39,106 nt of DNA from Actinomycetota bacterium (GTDB taxonomy: Bacteria > Actinomycetota > Actinomycetes > S36-B12): NCBI GenBank assembly GCA_016870515.1, contig VGBL01000019.1, forward strand, positions 1 to 39,106. The letters are read 5' to 3'. The stretch's first letter is position 1; every line of letters starts with the position of its first letter. This document shows positions 9,199 through 17,438 of this stretch, piece by piece. A model generated the notes under the pieces. The model saw nothing but the letters and a program-made list of their open reading frames with translations. It was not told where the DNA came from and did not search any database. A program made the position numbers and the translations under genes.

Positions 9199-9995
9199 GC
9201 CCCCAGCCGTGCGATGTCGACCACGACGGGCATGCCCAGGTGCTGGAGCACCTCGAGTTGGGCGCCGAAGGTCTCCTCGAGCACGGCGGGCGTGATCACC
9301 TGCTCGGGCGTGCCCACCGCGACGACGTGGCGGTTGATGCAGATCAGGTGCGGCAGGTGCGCGGCCATGCCGTTGAGGTCGTGCGTGGTGAGCACGATGG
9401 CCACGCCCTCGTCGTGGAGGTCGGCCAGCAGGTGCAAGACGTCGTGGCGAGTGTTGACGTCGACCCCACTCGTCGGCTCGTCGAGTAGTAGCACCTGCGG
9501 CTGGCGCACGAGCGCCCGGGCCAGGAACATCCGCTGCTGCTGACCACCGGAGAGCTCGCGGATGTGCCGGTCGGTGAGGTCGCTGATGCCCAGGCGTCCC
9601 AGCAGCTCTGCGGCAGCTGCGCGCTCCGCGGAGGAAGGCCACGGCCAGGGGCGCCAAGCGGATCGGGTGTGCCGGTCCGACGGTGCCCCCAGATGACGCT
9701 CGGTGCGGCCCATGAGCACGCATTCGCCCACCGTGACGGGGAAATTCCAGTCGACCGTCTCCAGCTGAGGGACGTAGGCAACGCGCAGCGCAGGACTGCG
9801 CGTCACCGTGCCGTGCTGCGGGCGCAGCGTGCTGAGCAGCACCTTGAGCAGCGTGGTCTTGCCGGCGCCCGAGGGGCCGACGATGCCGGCAAAGGTGCCG
9901 GCGTCGATGTCGAGCGTTACGTCGTGCACCACCGTGTCATGGCCGTAGCCGGCTGATACGTGCTCGAGATGGATGAGGGTGTCCGGGGACGTCAT
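9195..9995 (-). CDS. znuC: Zn/Mn-type ABC transporter ATPase
   Basis: A 266-residue ABC ATPase powering the metal importer. Walker A is GPSGAGKTT, the signature [15 protein letters not shown], Walker B VLLLDEPTSGVD and the switch His is in LTTHDLN. An insertion of roughly 15 residues rich in Trp and Pro (about 108-122, WRPWPWPSS) precedes the helical domain and is unusual for the family. The gene starts 20 bases after the binding-protein stop and overlaps the permease by ATGA. Confidence 0.94.
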   Translation of the reverse strand: MTSPDTLIHLEHVSAGYGHDTVVHDVTLDIDAGTFAGIVGPSGAGKTTLLKVLLSTLRPQHGTVTRSPALRVAYVPQLETVDWNFPVTVGECVLMGRTERHLGAPSDRHTRSAWRPWPWPSSAERAAAAELLGRLGISDLTDRHIRELSGGQQQRMFLARALVRQPQVLLLDEPTSGVDVNTRHDVLHLLADLHDEGVAIVLTTHDLNGMAAHLPHLICINRHVVAVGTPEQVITPAVLEETFGAQLEVLQHLGMPVVVDIARLGA

Positions 9996-10015
9996 GGTGC
10001 AATTCTCATTCGGTA

Positions 10016-11023
10016 CTACTGCGGATAGTAGGCCATGTCAGGCACTGCAATCGTGAACACGAGCGCGTCAAGAGCGGCCGGATCGCCGCCCAGGCCGCTG
10101 ATCATCGTGCGGTAGTTGTAGCGCAGGAGTTCCAGCAGCGAGTGCTCCGGCGAGCCGGGCTCACCGGGCAGGTCGTCGTCGCGCAGCGAGTCCTCGTAGC
10201 GAACGCCGGTCTCGGCGGCGATCGCCTCGAGCACGGTCGAGGGGAAGACCTCGGAGCCGAAGATCGTGGGCACGCCCTCCGTGCGTATCTGCTCGATGAG
10301 GCCAGCGATCTCAGTGGGAGTGGGCTCGTCGAAGGTCTTGGGCTGGATGGCGCCCACGACTGACCAGCCGAAGTTCCTGGCGAAGTAGGCGTAGGCGTCG
10401 TGATAGGTGACGAGCTTCAGGCCGCCAGCGGGCACGGTCTGTTGATCGGTGCTCACCGCTTCGGCTAGCTTCTCGGCCTCAGCCTTGAAGGCGTCGTAGT
10501 TGGCCTGGTACTCCGCGGCGTTGGCTGGATCGCGCTCGGAGAGCTTCTGCCGCACCAAGTCGGCGTACTGGATCGCGTAGGTGGGGTCGGTCCACAGGTG
10601 CGGATTGGGCTTGCCCTCGTCTTCTGGGAACGAGAAGTCGTAGATGTAGTCCGCCTCCGGCAGGGCGATCGTGCCCAGCTCGACGATCTCGGCGCCGTCC
10701 TTCATGTTGGCCTCGGCGAGGGCGAGCGTCGGATCCTCAAGTTTCAGGCCGTTGACGAAGATGATGTCGGCCTTGCTGAGCAGCTCGGCATCCTGCGGCG
10801 CCGGCTCGAAGGTATGCGAATTGACGCCCTCGGGGACGATGCCCTGGATATCGACGTTGTCTCCGCCGACGGCCGCCACTATGGAGGTCAGCGGCGACAC
10901 CGTGGTGGCCACGACCAGCGCGCCCTCGGGAGCCGCAGCCGACGACGAATCCGTCGCGGTCCCGGAGGACCCGCAGGCGGTGAGGGCGAGAAGGGCGACA
11001 GGCAGGAAGAGGCGAAGGTTCAT
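10016..11023 (-). CDS. znuA: Zn/Mn-binding lipoprotein of the ABC importer (cluster A-I)
   Basis: A 335-residue lipoprotein (lipobox LTAC, Cys about residue 17) that binds metal outside the membrane and delivers it to the permease. Metal ligands fit the cluster A-I pattern: His in GVNSHTFEP, His in PNPHLWTDP, His in VTYHDAYAYF and a C-lobe acid in FGSEVF. It lacks the long His-rich loop of many zinc-specific ZnuA proteins, so manganese or iron is also possible. It is the first gene of the znuA-C-B operon. The ATG lies 6 bases after a TAGGCT box, with no Shine-Dalgarno. Confidence 0.92.
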   Translation of the reverse strand: MNLRLFLPVALLALTACGSSGTATDSSSAAAPEGALVVATTVSPLTSIVAAVGGDNVDIQGIVPEGVNSHTFEPAPQDAELLSKADIIFVNGLKLEDPTLALAEANMKDGAEIVELGTIALPEADYIYDFSFPEDEGKPNPHLWTDPTYAIQYADLVRQKLSERDPANAAEYQANYDAFKAEAEKLAEAVSTDQQTVPAGGLKLVTYHDAYAYFARNFGWSVVGAIQPKTFDEPTPTEIAGLIEQIRTEGVPTIFGSEVFPSTVLEAIAAETGVRYEDSLRDDDLPGEPGSPEHSLLELLRYNYRTMISGLGGDPAALDALVFTIAVPDMAYYPQ

Positions 11024-11029
11024 CGCGTC

Positions 11030-11035
11030 AGCCTA
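11030..11035 (-). promoter_or_regulatory. -10 box of the znuACB operon, leaderless type
   Basis: On the minus strand TAGGCT (11035-11030) is followed by 6 bases and the ATG at 11023. TTTGCA lies 17 bases further upstream and could serve as a weak -35. Confidence 0.55.
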
Positions 11036-11036
11036 C

Positions 11037-11065
11037 GCCAAGTACTCGTAGATGCAAAGTATTCG
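11037..11065. promoter_or_regulatory. Direct repeat overlapping the znuA promoter (candidate metal-regulator site)
   Basis: GCCAAGTACTCG (11037-11048) and GCAAAGTATTCG (11054-11065) match at 10 of 12 positions and are 17 bases apart. They cover the spacer and -35 region of the znuA promoter, where a metal-dependent repressor would act. They do not match the Zur or DtxR palindromes I know, so this is only a candidate. Confidence 0.4.
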
Positions 11066-11070
11066 CAACA

Positions 11071-11103
11071 AGCCCCTCCGCTACCCGGCCGGAGGGAGGG
11101 GCT
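11071..11103. promoter_or_regulatory. 9-bp inverted repeat ending on the -10 of the DUF3618-like gene
   Basis: AGCCCCTCC (11071-11079) and GGAGGGGCT (11095-11103) form a perfect inverted repeat. The right arm ends on the first base of the TAGGCT box, so it could be an operator for the plus-strand gene. Confidence 0.3.
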
Positions 11104-11108
11104 AGGCT
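11103..11108 (+). promoter_or_regulatory. -10 box of the DUF3618-like gene, leaderless type
   Basis: TAGGCT is followed by 7 bases and the GTG at 11116. Confidence 0.45.
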
Positions 11109-11115
11109 GCCGCGC

Positions 11116-11394
11116 GTGATCGACAAGAAGGCGGCGCCTGACCAGCCGTCCGCCGCGCAGCTCGAGGCCGAGATCAGCGCTGCTCGCGACAACCTGGCGG
11201 CCACCCTCGATCAGTTGCGCGCCGAGACCTCTCCCGGCGCCCTCGCTGCGCGCGGCGTCAACGCGGTCAAGGGCTTCTTCACCGACGAATACGGCGGTGT
11301 CCGCCCGGATCGGGTCGCCATCGTCGCCGGCACGGTCTTGACGCTCATCGTCCTGCGCCGCTGGCGTCGCAGTCGTCGCTGCCATTGCCACTGA
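11116..11394 (+). CDS. Small membrane-associated DUF3618-like protein
   Basis: A 92-residue protein with an N-terminal amphipathic helix (residues 13-40: AQLEAEISAARDNLAATLDQL), the pattern seen in DUF3618 proteins. One predicted membrane helix (about 68-80, RVAIVAGTVLTLIVL) and a basic C-terminus rich in Arg and ending in Cys-His pairs follow. Actinobacterial relatives are of unknown function, often near redox or envelope genes. It is divergent from znuA and 13 bases before zwf. Confidence 0.7.
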   Translation: MIDKKAAPDQPSAAQLEAEISAARDNLAATLDQLRAETSPGALAARGVNAVKGFFTDEYGGVRPDRVAIVAGTVLTLIVLRRWRRSRRCHCH

Positions 11395-11407
11395 GCAGGC
11401 ACATGCC

Positions 11408-12847
11408 GTGAAGTCAGCCACTGCAACAGCCGCGTCTGACCGCTTGGTCATCTTCGGCATCACTGGCGATCTCGCCCACAAGATGACGCTGCCGTCGCTC
11501 TACCACCTCGAGAAGCGCGGGCTGCTCAACGTGCCAGTCGTCGGCATCGCTGCTAACGACATCAAGGATGCCGACCTGTGGAAGATGACCCGAGAGTCTG
11601 TGCACGCGGTCCTGGAACCCTTCGGAGAGGTCGTCGACGATGCGGTGCTCACGCGTCTGAGCGAGCGGATGACCTACATCGGCGGTGACTTCACCGATGC
11701 GGGTCTCTACATCCGGCTGGCGGCTTACCTCAAGCGGTCCGAGCACCCGCTCTTCTACCTCGAGATTCCGCCGTCGCTCTTCGGTCCTGTCGTCGAGCAA
11801 CTGGGAGCGGCCAACCTCACCGCTGGTTGCCGCGTCGCCGTCGAGAAGCCCTTCGGCACGAACCTCGACACGGCCATCGAACTCAACAACCGCCTGCATG
11901 CCGTCATCCGAGAGGACCAGATCCTGCGGATTGACCACTACCTGGGTAAGGAGCCCGTGCAGGACATCGAATACGTGCGCTTCTCCAACGCCTGGCTCGA
12001 GCCTTTGTGGCGCCGTGAATATGTCGAGTCCATCCAGATCACGATGGCGGAGGACTTCGGCGTCGAGGACCGCGGGTCGTTCTACGACAAGGTCGGCACG
12101 CTGCGAGATGTCGTGCAGAACCACCTGCTTCAGGTGCTCGCCCTGGTGCTAATGGAGCCCCCGGGGGCGAGCGAAGACCCGATCGGCGAGCGGCGTCTCG
12201 ATGTCTTCCGTGCCATTCGCCCCCTGTCTTGTGACGACGTCGTCCGGGGGCAATACGACGGCTACCGCGAGATCCCGGGAGTCGCTGCCGACTCCGACAC
12301 CGAGACCTATGTCGCGGTCCGGCTGCACTGCGACACCTGGCGCTGGGCCGGGGTGCCCATCATCATCCGGGCCGGCAAGCGACTGCCTGTGACCGCCACG
12401 GAGGTGGTGGTCCGCTTCAAGAAAGCTCCGGCGTTCCGACTCGGCGATCGCATGCAGCGGGTGGCCGGGCATGACGACGTCGTGCTGCGCATCGGTCAGC
12501 CCTCCGGGATCGATATCGGCATCCGAGTCAAGACGCCCGGTGTGGATACCGTGGAGCCAGAATTCCTCTCGCTGGACTTTGGCGACACCCTGGGCGAGTT
12601 CTCCAGCCCCTACGAGCGTCTCCTGCATGACGCCATGGCTGGCGATCACACGCTGTTTCCGCGGTGGGATTCGGTAGAGGCCACCTGGGAGATCGTCCAG
12701 CCGGTGCTCGACAACCCACCGCCCGTCACGTCCTACGCGCCGGGCACCTGGGGCCCGCACGACGCTGACAAGTTCGTCCGGGGCCACGGCGGCTGGCGCG
12801 ATCCTCGCTTGCGCCTGACGTCAGCGATCGACGTAGCGGACGCTTAG
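11408..12847 (+). CDS. zwf: Glucose-6-phosphate 1-dehydrogenase
   Basis: First enzyme of the oxidative pentose-phosphate pathway, making NADPH and 6-phosphogluconolactone. Length is 479 residues, normal. The N-terminal nucleotide site is FGITGDLAHKM, the beta-alpha lid has VAVEKPFGTNL, and the active site is RIDHYLGKEPVQ, with the catalytic His-Lys motif. The GTG start at 11408 has no clear Shine-Dalgarno and lies 13 bases after the upstream gene, so coupling is likely. No opcA or gnd is adjacent. Confidence 0.95.
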   Translation: MKSATATAASDRLVIFGITGDLAHKMTLPSLYHLEKRGLLNVPVVGIAANDIKDADLWKMTRESVHAVLEPFGEVVDDAVLTRLSERMTYIGGDFTDAGLYIRLAAYLKRSEHPLFYLEIPPSLFGPVVEQLGAANLTAGCRVAVEKPFGTNLDTAIELNNRLHAVIREDQILRIDHYLGKEPVQDIEYVRFSNAWLEPLWRREYVESIQITMAEDFGVEDRGSFYDKVGTLRDVVQNHLLQVLALVLMEPPGASEDPIGERRLDVFRAIRPLSCDDVVRGQYDGYREIPGVAADSDTETYVAVRLHCDTWRWAGVPIIIRAGKRLPVTATEVVVRFKKAPAFRLGDRMQRVAGHDDVVLRIGQPSGIDIGIRVKTPGVDTVEPEFLSLDFGDTLGEFSSPYERLLHDAMAGDHTLFPRWDSVEATWEIVQPVLDNPPPVTSYAPGTWGPHDADKFVRGHGGWRDPRLRLTSAIDVADA

Positions 12848-13430
12848 CCGGATCTCGGCATTCCGCGGGCGCGGCGTCACGGGCACGCTTCGGGTCGTGC
12901 AGACGTCCTGGGGCTTGATGCGCACGATCCACTTGACGTTCTCCCACGTGCCCTCGGGTCCGCGCAAGTCGAAGGACATGAACATGCGGGCACTGCTATC
13001 GGTTGGCTGTGTCTGGCGCGTCACCCAGTGTTGACCCAGAAGAGCAGCTTGGCCTTCCACAGTGGATAGGCGGGATAGACCCTCACCACGACTTAGGGGA
13101 TCTTGTCGATCGTCCCGCTGGTGGACTTGCGGAACGTTCGCTCAGTGGCCTTTGAGCCATCGGTCCATCGCCAGGTGAAAACCTGTCGGGCGGGTGTCGC
13201 CACGGGCTCAGCGGTGATGACCGCTGCCGGCCTCGCTGGCGCAGGCGGCAGCGCGGCTGGGGCCGCGAGGCCCGCAGCAGCCACGAGGTCGATGAATATG
13301 AAGACTCCCTCCGACGGCAGGTCCCTTCCGAGTCGACAGTCATCGTCGCCCGCCCCAGACCCCCGGGGGTCACGCGATTGGTCAGGCACGGTGCAGGCAA
13401 GACGCTGACCGGTCATCGCCACATCAGCCG
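12821..13430 (-). pseudogene. Decayed gene of unknown function
   Basis: On the minus strand three protein-like pieces line up in order. The first ends FRKSTSGTIDKIP and meets TAA at 13095-13093. The same frame then reads on as VVVRVYPAYPLWKAKLLFWVN before a TGA. A +1 shift continues into a segment ending EIRLSVRYVDR with TGA at 12823-12821, overlapping the end of zwf. The middle and last pieces contain GTWENVKWIVRI and a Trp/Tyr-rich composition that looks like real protein. One nonsense change plus one frameshift would explain the pattern. No family was recognised, and the 5' limit is uncertain. Confidence 0.5.
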
Positions 13431-13448
13431 AAACCACACAAATGAAAG

Positions 13449-13521
<73 letters not shown>

Positions 13522-13562
13522 GCGAGGGGGGACGCTACCACTGTGCGCGGTCTGCACGCCCC

Positions 13563-13568
13563 TAGGGT
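13563..13568 (+). promoter_or_regulatory. -10 box of the EamA transporter, leaderless type
   Basis: TAGGGT is followed by 6 bases and the GTG at 13575. No Shine-Dalgarno is present. Confidence 0.5.
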
Positions 13569-13574
13569 CTGGGT

Positions 13575-14480
13575 GTGCAGACCAACCGGACGACGGCCGG
13601 CCTGCTGCTGGCCCTTCTCGGCGTGCTCGGCTTCTCCTTTTCGCTGCCCTGGACCGTCTGGGCGCTGGAGAGTTTCGATCCGGTCCTGACGGCCACCGGT
13701 CGGGCGCTGATCGCCGGGGCTGTAGCGGCGATCATCCTGCTCATCCGCCGCGTGCCGTGGCCCGATCGCTCACTTCTGCGCCCCCTGCTCTACACGATGG
13801 CCGGAGCGGTCTTCGGCTGGCCGATCCTCATCGCGCTTGCCCTGGAGCGCACAACCGCGGCGCACGCGGCTGTCATCGCCGCGATCATGCCGCTGGTCAC
13901 CGCTGTCTTCGCCGTCCTGCGCACAGGTGAGCGCGTCGCCCGTCAGTTTTGGATCGCGGCGGTTGCGGGCACGGTCGCGCTCATCGTCTTCGCGCTCCTG
14001 CGAGGCGGGGGCGAGGGCGGCAACGTTGTGGCCGACCTGCTGATCGTCGGTGCCGTACTCGCCTCGTCCTGGTGCTACGTCGAGGGGGCCTCGCTCACCA
14101 GGGTCATGCCCGGATGGCAGGTCATCTCGTGGGTCGTTGTACTCGCGCTCCCGCTCACGGTCCCCATCTCGGTGATCCTGGCCCTGACCGGCGGCGTTAG
14201 CACGCCCGTCACGCCCCACGCGTGGGTCGGCATGGTGTTCCTGGGCCTCGTGTCGGTTTACTTCGCGTTCTTCGCTTGGTACAAGGGCCTGTCAATGGCT
14301 GGTGTTGCGCGTGGCGCGCAGACCCAGCAGGTGCAAGCGCCCCTGACGCTCCTGTGGTCGGCGCTGCTGCTCGGCGAGACCATCACGCTGGCGATGGTCG
14401 TGGCCGCATTGGCCATCGTCGGGTGCGTGGCGTGGGCGGTGCGCGTGCGCACGCCCACAGTCGTGGCTCCGGAGGAGTAG
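13575..14480 (+). CDS. EamA/DMT-family transporter
   Basis: A 301-residue membrane protein with ten predicted helices arranged as two EamA repeats (about 5-135 and 155-290). Members export or import amino acids, metabolites or drugs; the substrate cannot be predicted here. Features include short loops, a glycine-rich linker between the halves (LLRGGGEGGN) and a conserved second-half segment ending TLLWSALLLGETITLAM. It converges with the following lipoprotein gene, the stop codons being 3 bases apart. Confidence 0.88.
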   Translation: MQTNRTTAGLLLALLGVLGFSFSLPWTVWALESFDPVLTATGRALIAGAVAAIILLIRRVPWPDRSLLRPLLYTMAGAVFGWPILIALALERTTAAHAAVIAAIMPLVTAVFAVLRTGERVARQFWIAAVAGTVALIVFALLRGGGEGGNVVADLLIVGAVLASSWCYVEGASLTRVMPGWQVISWVVVLALPLTVPISVILALTGGVSTPVTPHAWVGMVFLGLVSVYFAFFAWYKGLSMAGVARGAQTQQVQAPLTLLWSALLLGETITLAMVVAALAIVGCVAWAVRVRTPTVVAPEE

Positions 14481-14483
14481 CTA

Positions 14484-14888
14484 CTACTGCTGGACCCCGC
14501 ACGCCGCGACGTAGATCTCCTCGGGCGCGTCCGACTCGGCCAGCGGCGTGCTGCAGATGTCTTCGATCGACGTGGGGATCCAGAACTGGCCCTCGGCCCG
14601 GAGGAAGAACTCGGTGGGCACGGTCGTGCCGGAGGTGTCGACCTGTGCTGTGGCGCTCGCCCACCCCTCAACGCACGTGAAGTCGTCGAGGGAGACGAAC
14701 GTGGCACCGGGATAGGTCGCATTGACATCTGACTCGACGGCCGCGGAGACGGTGGCCTGGTCGCAGGTCGCCATGCCGCCCACGGCGGAGGCGGAGGGCG
14801 TGGGGCCGGGCTCGGGGGAGGAGCCCGAGCAGGCTGTCAGGGCGATGCCAGCGGCGAGTGCCGCCGCGACCACCACATGGCTCCTCAT
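14484..14888 (-). CDS. Small secreted lipoprotein of unknown function
   Basis: A 134-residue protein with a short lipoprotein signal (lipobox LTACSG) and a Ser/Pro-rich linker (GSSPEPGPTPSASA). The compact C-terminal domain has four cysteines (in ATCDQAT, FTCVEGW, DICSTP and AACGVQQ) that could form two disulfides. The FTCVEGWA segment is typical of small actinobacterial secreted domains without a known role. The ATG lies 6 bases after a TAGGCT box. It is divergent from the flavin reductase gene. Confidence 0.8.
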   Translation of the reverse strand: MRSHVVVAAALAAGIALTACSGSSPEPGPTPSASAVGGMATCDQATVSAAVESDVNATYPGATFVSLDDFTCVEGWASATAQVDTSGTTVPTEFFLRAEGQFWIPTSIEDICSTPLAESDAPEEIYVAACGVQQ

Positions 14889-14894
14889 GACGGG

Positions 14895-14900
14895 AGCCTA
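14895..14900 (-). promoter_or_regulatory. -10 box of the lipoprotein gene, leaderless type
   Basis: On the minus strand TAGGCT (14900-14895) is followed by 6 bases and the ATG at 14888. Confidence 0.5.
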
Positions 14901-14912
14901 CGCATGCTTCGC

Positions 14913-14918
14913 TAGCGT
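14913..14918 (+). promoter_or_regulatory. -10 box of the flavin reductase, leaderless type
   Basis: TAGCGT is followed by 6 bases and the GTG at 14925. It lies 12 bases from the divergent -10 box of the lipoprotein gene, so the two promoters overlap. Confidence 0.5.
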
Positions 14919-14924
14919 TCCCTC

Positions 14925-15533
14925 GTGGCAGACGCCCCCACAGGGGATTCCAAGACAAGCGCGAGGCCCGTGCGGATCCTCGCCTTGGGCGGCAGCACGC
15001 GCACCGAGTCCTCCGGCGGCGAGGCGCTGCGCATCGCGGCCGAGGGTGCACAGGTCGCTGGAGCGCAGGTCGAGATCCTGCGCGGTCGATCGCTGATATT
15101 CCCGCTCTACGATGCCGAGACGGCCGAGCGCGACGATGCCGTGCGCGCCATGGTCGAGGCCGTACGCCGGGCTGACGGCCTCATCGTCGTGAGTCCCGGC
15201 TACCACGGAGGCATCAGCGGCCTGGTCAAGAATGCGCTGGACTACATCGAAGACCTGCGCGGCGACTCGAGGCCCTACCTGGAGGGCCGGGCGGTCGGAT
15301 GCGTCGCGGTCGCGCACGGATGGCAGGCGGCGATCACCACTCTTCAGCAGATCCGCCAGGTGGTGCACGCCCTGCGCGGCTGGCCGACACCCTTCGGAGC
15401 GGCAATCAATGGCAGCGTCGTCCGGTTGAGCGATCTCACCGCCGACGACCCGATCACCCAACAGTTGCACCTGGTCGGGCAGCAGGTGGTCGAATTCGCT
15501 CGCATGCGTCGGGCACATGGTGGGGCGTCGTGA
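14925..15533 (+). CDS. NADPH-dependent FMN reductase-like flavoprotein
   Basis: A 202-residue flavodoxin-fold protein of the NAD(P)H-FMN reductase family, expected to bind FMN and reduce flavin, quinone or azo-type substrates. The phosphate-binding loop is ALGGSTRTESSGG, and the flavin-contact segments are SPGYHGGISGLVKNALDYI and the loop around VAVAHGWQAA. The stop overlaps the next gene's start (TGATG), so the two are probably coupled. Confidence 0.88.
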   Translation: MADAPTGDSKTSARPVRILALGGSTRTESSGGEALRIAAEGAQVAGAQVEILRGRSLIFPLYDAETAERDDAVRAMVEAVRRADGLIVVSPGYHGGISGLVKNALDYIEDLRGDSRPYLEGRAVGCVAVAHGWQAAITTLQQIRQVVHALRGWPTPFGAAINGSVVRLSDLTADDPITQQLHLVGQQVVEFARMRRAHGGAS

Positions 15534-16231
15534 TGGATGGGCTCGACGTGCTCGCGGATGAGACCGCTTTGCTCCTGGCTTCGGTGGAGTCCTTGGACAT
15601 CGAAGATCTCGCTCACCCCTCCAACCTCCCGGACTGGACCCGCGGCCATGTGCTGGCTCACATCGCTGGCAACGCCGAGGGGCTGGGGCGTCGGGCGCGC
15701 AGCATGAGCGATGCCGTGCCGCGGTCGATGTACGAATCACTCGAGTCGCGCTCGGGCGACATCGCTTGGCGATCGCGTCGCACGGTCGCGCAGCACGCGC
15801 AGGCCCTCGCTTCCACGCAAGCCGACTTCGCCTATGACCTTGCCGGCATTCCGGCAGATCGAGCAGGCGATGATATGGAGATCCGACTCGGCCTCATGGT
15901 GCGGATTGGCGACCTGCCACTGCTTCGGCTCCAGGAGATCTGCGTGCATCACGCCGACCTCGGGGTATCAACCTACGACTGGTCAAACTGGCCGCCCGCG
16001 CTCGTCGCGTGGATGCTGCCCAGGATCACCGCGTCCTTCGCTGCGCGCGAGGGCTTCCCGGTCGGCTGGGTTGAGGTGGAAGGCGCGCGAATCAGCGTCG
16101 GCCCCGATCCCACCACCGGTGTCAGCGGAGGCGCCACCGAGGTCGTGGCCTGGCTCGTCGGTCGTGCTCCCGGGAGCGGCCTCGCGGTCACAGGCGTCGA
16201 TGCCGTACCCGTCCCACCGGCGTGGTTGTAG
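15533..16231 (+). CDS. DinB-fold protein, mycothiol-dependent maleylpyruvate isomerase type
   Basis: A 232-residue member of the actinobacterial DinB/MDMPI family. These proteins bind a metal through three His and often use mycothiol for transfer or isomerisation. Visible ligand candidates are His in WTRGHVLAHIAGNAEGL and the LRLQEICVHHADLG segment; the start is followed by the usual first helix (LADETALLLASVESL). A C-terminal sterol-carrier-like domain (about 150-232) is plausible. The start at 15533 is set by TGATG overlap with the reductase. The true substrate is unknown. Confidence 0.85.
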   Translation: MDGLDVLADETALLLASVESLDIEDLAHPSNLPDWTRGHVLAHIAGNAEGLGRRARSMSDAVPRSMYESLESRSGDIAWRSRRTVAQHAQALASTQADFAYDLAGIPADRAGDDMEIRLGLMVRIGDLPLLRLQEICVHHADLGVSTYDWSNWPPALVAWMLPRITASFAAREGFPVGWVEVEGARISVGPDPTTGVSGGATEVVAWLVGRAPGSGLAVTGVDAVPVPPAWL

Positions 16232-16235
16232 CGGT

Positions 16236-17438
16236 ATGACGACTCGACGCATCCCCCGCTGGGGCGACTTCAGCCACCTGGTCGGATTCACGTCCGGGTC
16301 CTGTTTGGATCATTGCGCGAGCATTGCCGACGTACGCCGACTGGCGCGTCGCCGCGTGCCCCGAGCCGTTTTCGACTACACCGATGGGGCGGCCGGAGAC
16401 GAGTTGTCGCTGCGTCGCACTCGCGCGGTCTTCGCCCGGGTCGAATTCCAGCCTCGGGTGCTGCGCGACGTGAGCATCGTCGACACGTCCACCACGCTCC
16501 TCGGAGGGTGGGCGGCCCTGCCAGTGGTGCTCGGCCCGACCGGGTTCACTCGGCTCATGCACCACTCGGGTGAGCCAGCGGTTGCCGCGGTGGCCGGTCG
16601 CTCCGGGATCCCCTACGGGCTCTCGACGCTGGGCACCACCTCGATCGAGGACCTTGCCCGAGATGCTCCGGACACGCGTAGGTGGTTTCAGCTCTACCTC
16701 ATGCGTGATCGCGGCTACGTGAAGGAGCTTGTGCAGCGCGCATCCGACTGCGGCTACGACACGATCATCCTGACCGTCGACACCCCCGTGGCTGGCAGGC
16801 GACATCGCGACGTGCGCAACGGTCTGACGATCCCTCCGCGCATCACGCCGCGAACGGCCGTCGACATGGCACTGCATCCGCGATGGTGGGGCAACCTCCT
16901 CACCACCGAGCCCATCACGTTTGCGACGCTCTCAAGCACTGATGGCACGGTCGCCGATCTCATCGGTCGCGTCTTCGATCCGACCATCAACATCGGCGAC
17001 CTCGACTGGCTACGCGGCGTCTGGGGTCGACAACTAGCCGTCAAGGGCGTGCAGGGAGTGGACGATGCCGTCATGGTGGCCGACCACGGCGCTGATGCCG
17101 TGATCCTCTCCAATCACGGTGGACGCCAGTTGGAGCGCGCTCCCGTGCCCCTCGAGATCCTGCCCGCGGTGCGCCAGGCCGTCGATCCGCGAGTGGAGGT
17201 GCTGATCGACGGTGGCGTCATGTCGGGCGCGGATGTCGTTGCTGCTCTCGCCCTGGGGGCGAGTGCGGTGGCGGTGGGCCGCGCCTACCTCTATGGCCTG
17301 ATGGCCGGTGGCGAACGCGGAGTGCAACGCGTGGTCGACCTGCTGCGCGAGGAGATCGAATCCACCATGCGTCTCCTCGGGCGCACGTCGATCGACCAAC
17401 TCGACCCCGATTGCGTGCGGATGAGAGCAACGTCATGA
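16236..17438 (+). CDS. lldD: FMN-dependent alpha-hydroxy-acid dehydrogenase (L-lactate dehydrogenase type)
   Basis: A 400-residue TIM-barrel flavoenzyme that oxidises L-lactate or a similar 2-hydroxy acid. Family marks: FDYTDGAAGDE at the N-terminus, PTGFTRLMH, YGLSTLGTTSIED, the TVDTPVAGRRHRD loop, the catalytic His and Arg in SNHGGRQLERAP, and the FMN phosphate site DGGVMSGADVVAALALGA. The resemblance to actinobacterial LldD is closer than to glycolate oxidase or MftD, and no mycofactocin genes are nearby. It begins 4 bases after the previous stop and overlaps the next gene by ATGA. Confidence 0.9.
   Translation: MTTRRIPRWGDFSHLVGFTSGSCLDHCASIADVRRLARRRVPRAVFDYTDGAAGDELSLRRTRAVFARVEFQPRVLRDVSIVDTSTTLLGGWAALPVVLGPTGFTRLMHHSGEPAVAAVAGRSGIPYGLSTLGTTSIEDLARDAPDTRRWFQLYLMRDRGYVKELVQRASDCGYDTIILTVDTPVAGRRHRDVRNGLTIPPRITPRTAVDMALHPRWWGNLLTTEPITFATLSSTDGTVADLIGRVFDPTINIGDLDWLRGVWGRQLAVKGVQGVDDAVMVADHGADAVILSNHGGRQLERAPVPLEILPAVRQAVDPRVEVLIDGGVMSGADVVAALALGASAVAVGRAYLYGLMAGGERGVQRVVDLLREEIESTMRLLGRTSIDQLDPDCVRMRATS

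Noticed and set aside
8353-9543. Long plus-strand frame opposite znuB/znuC
   Set aside because: His/Arg/Asp/Glu-rich composition is typical of the antisense strand of GC-rich membrane protein genes, and it has no motif.
16236-17438. MftD (mycofactocin maturation) identity for the hydroxy-acid dehydrogenase
   Set aside because: The family is related, but no mftA, mftB, mftC or mftE is nearby, and the sequence follows the LldD pattern more closely.
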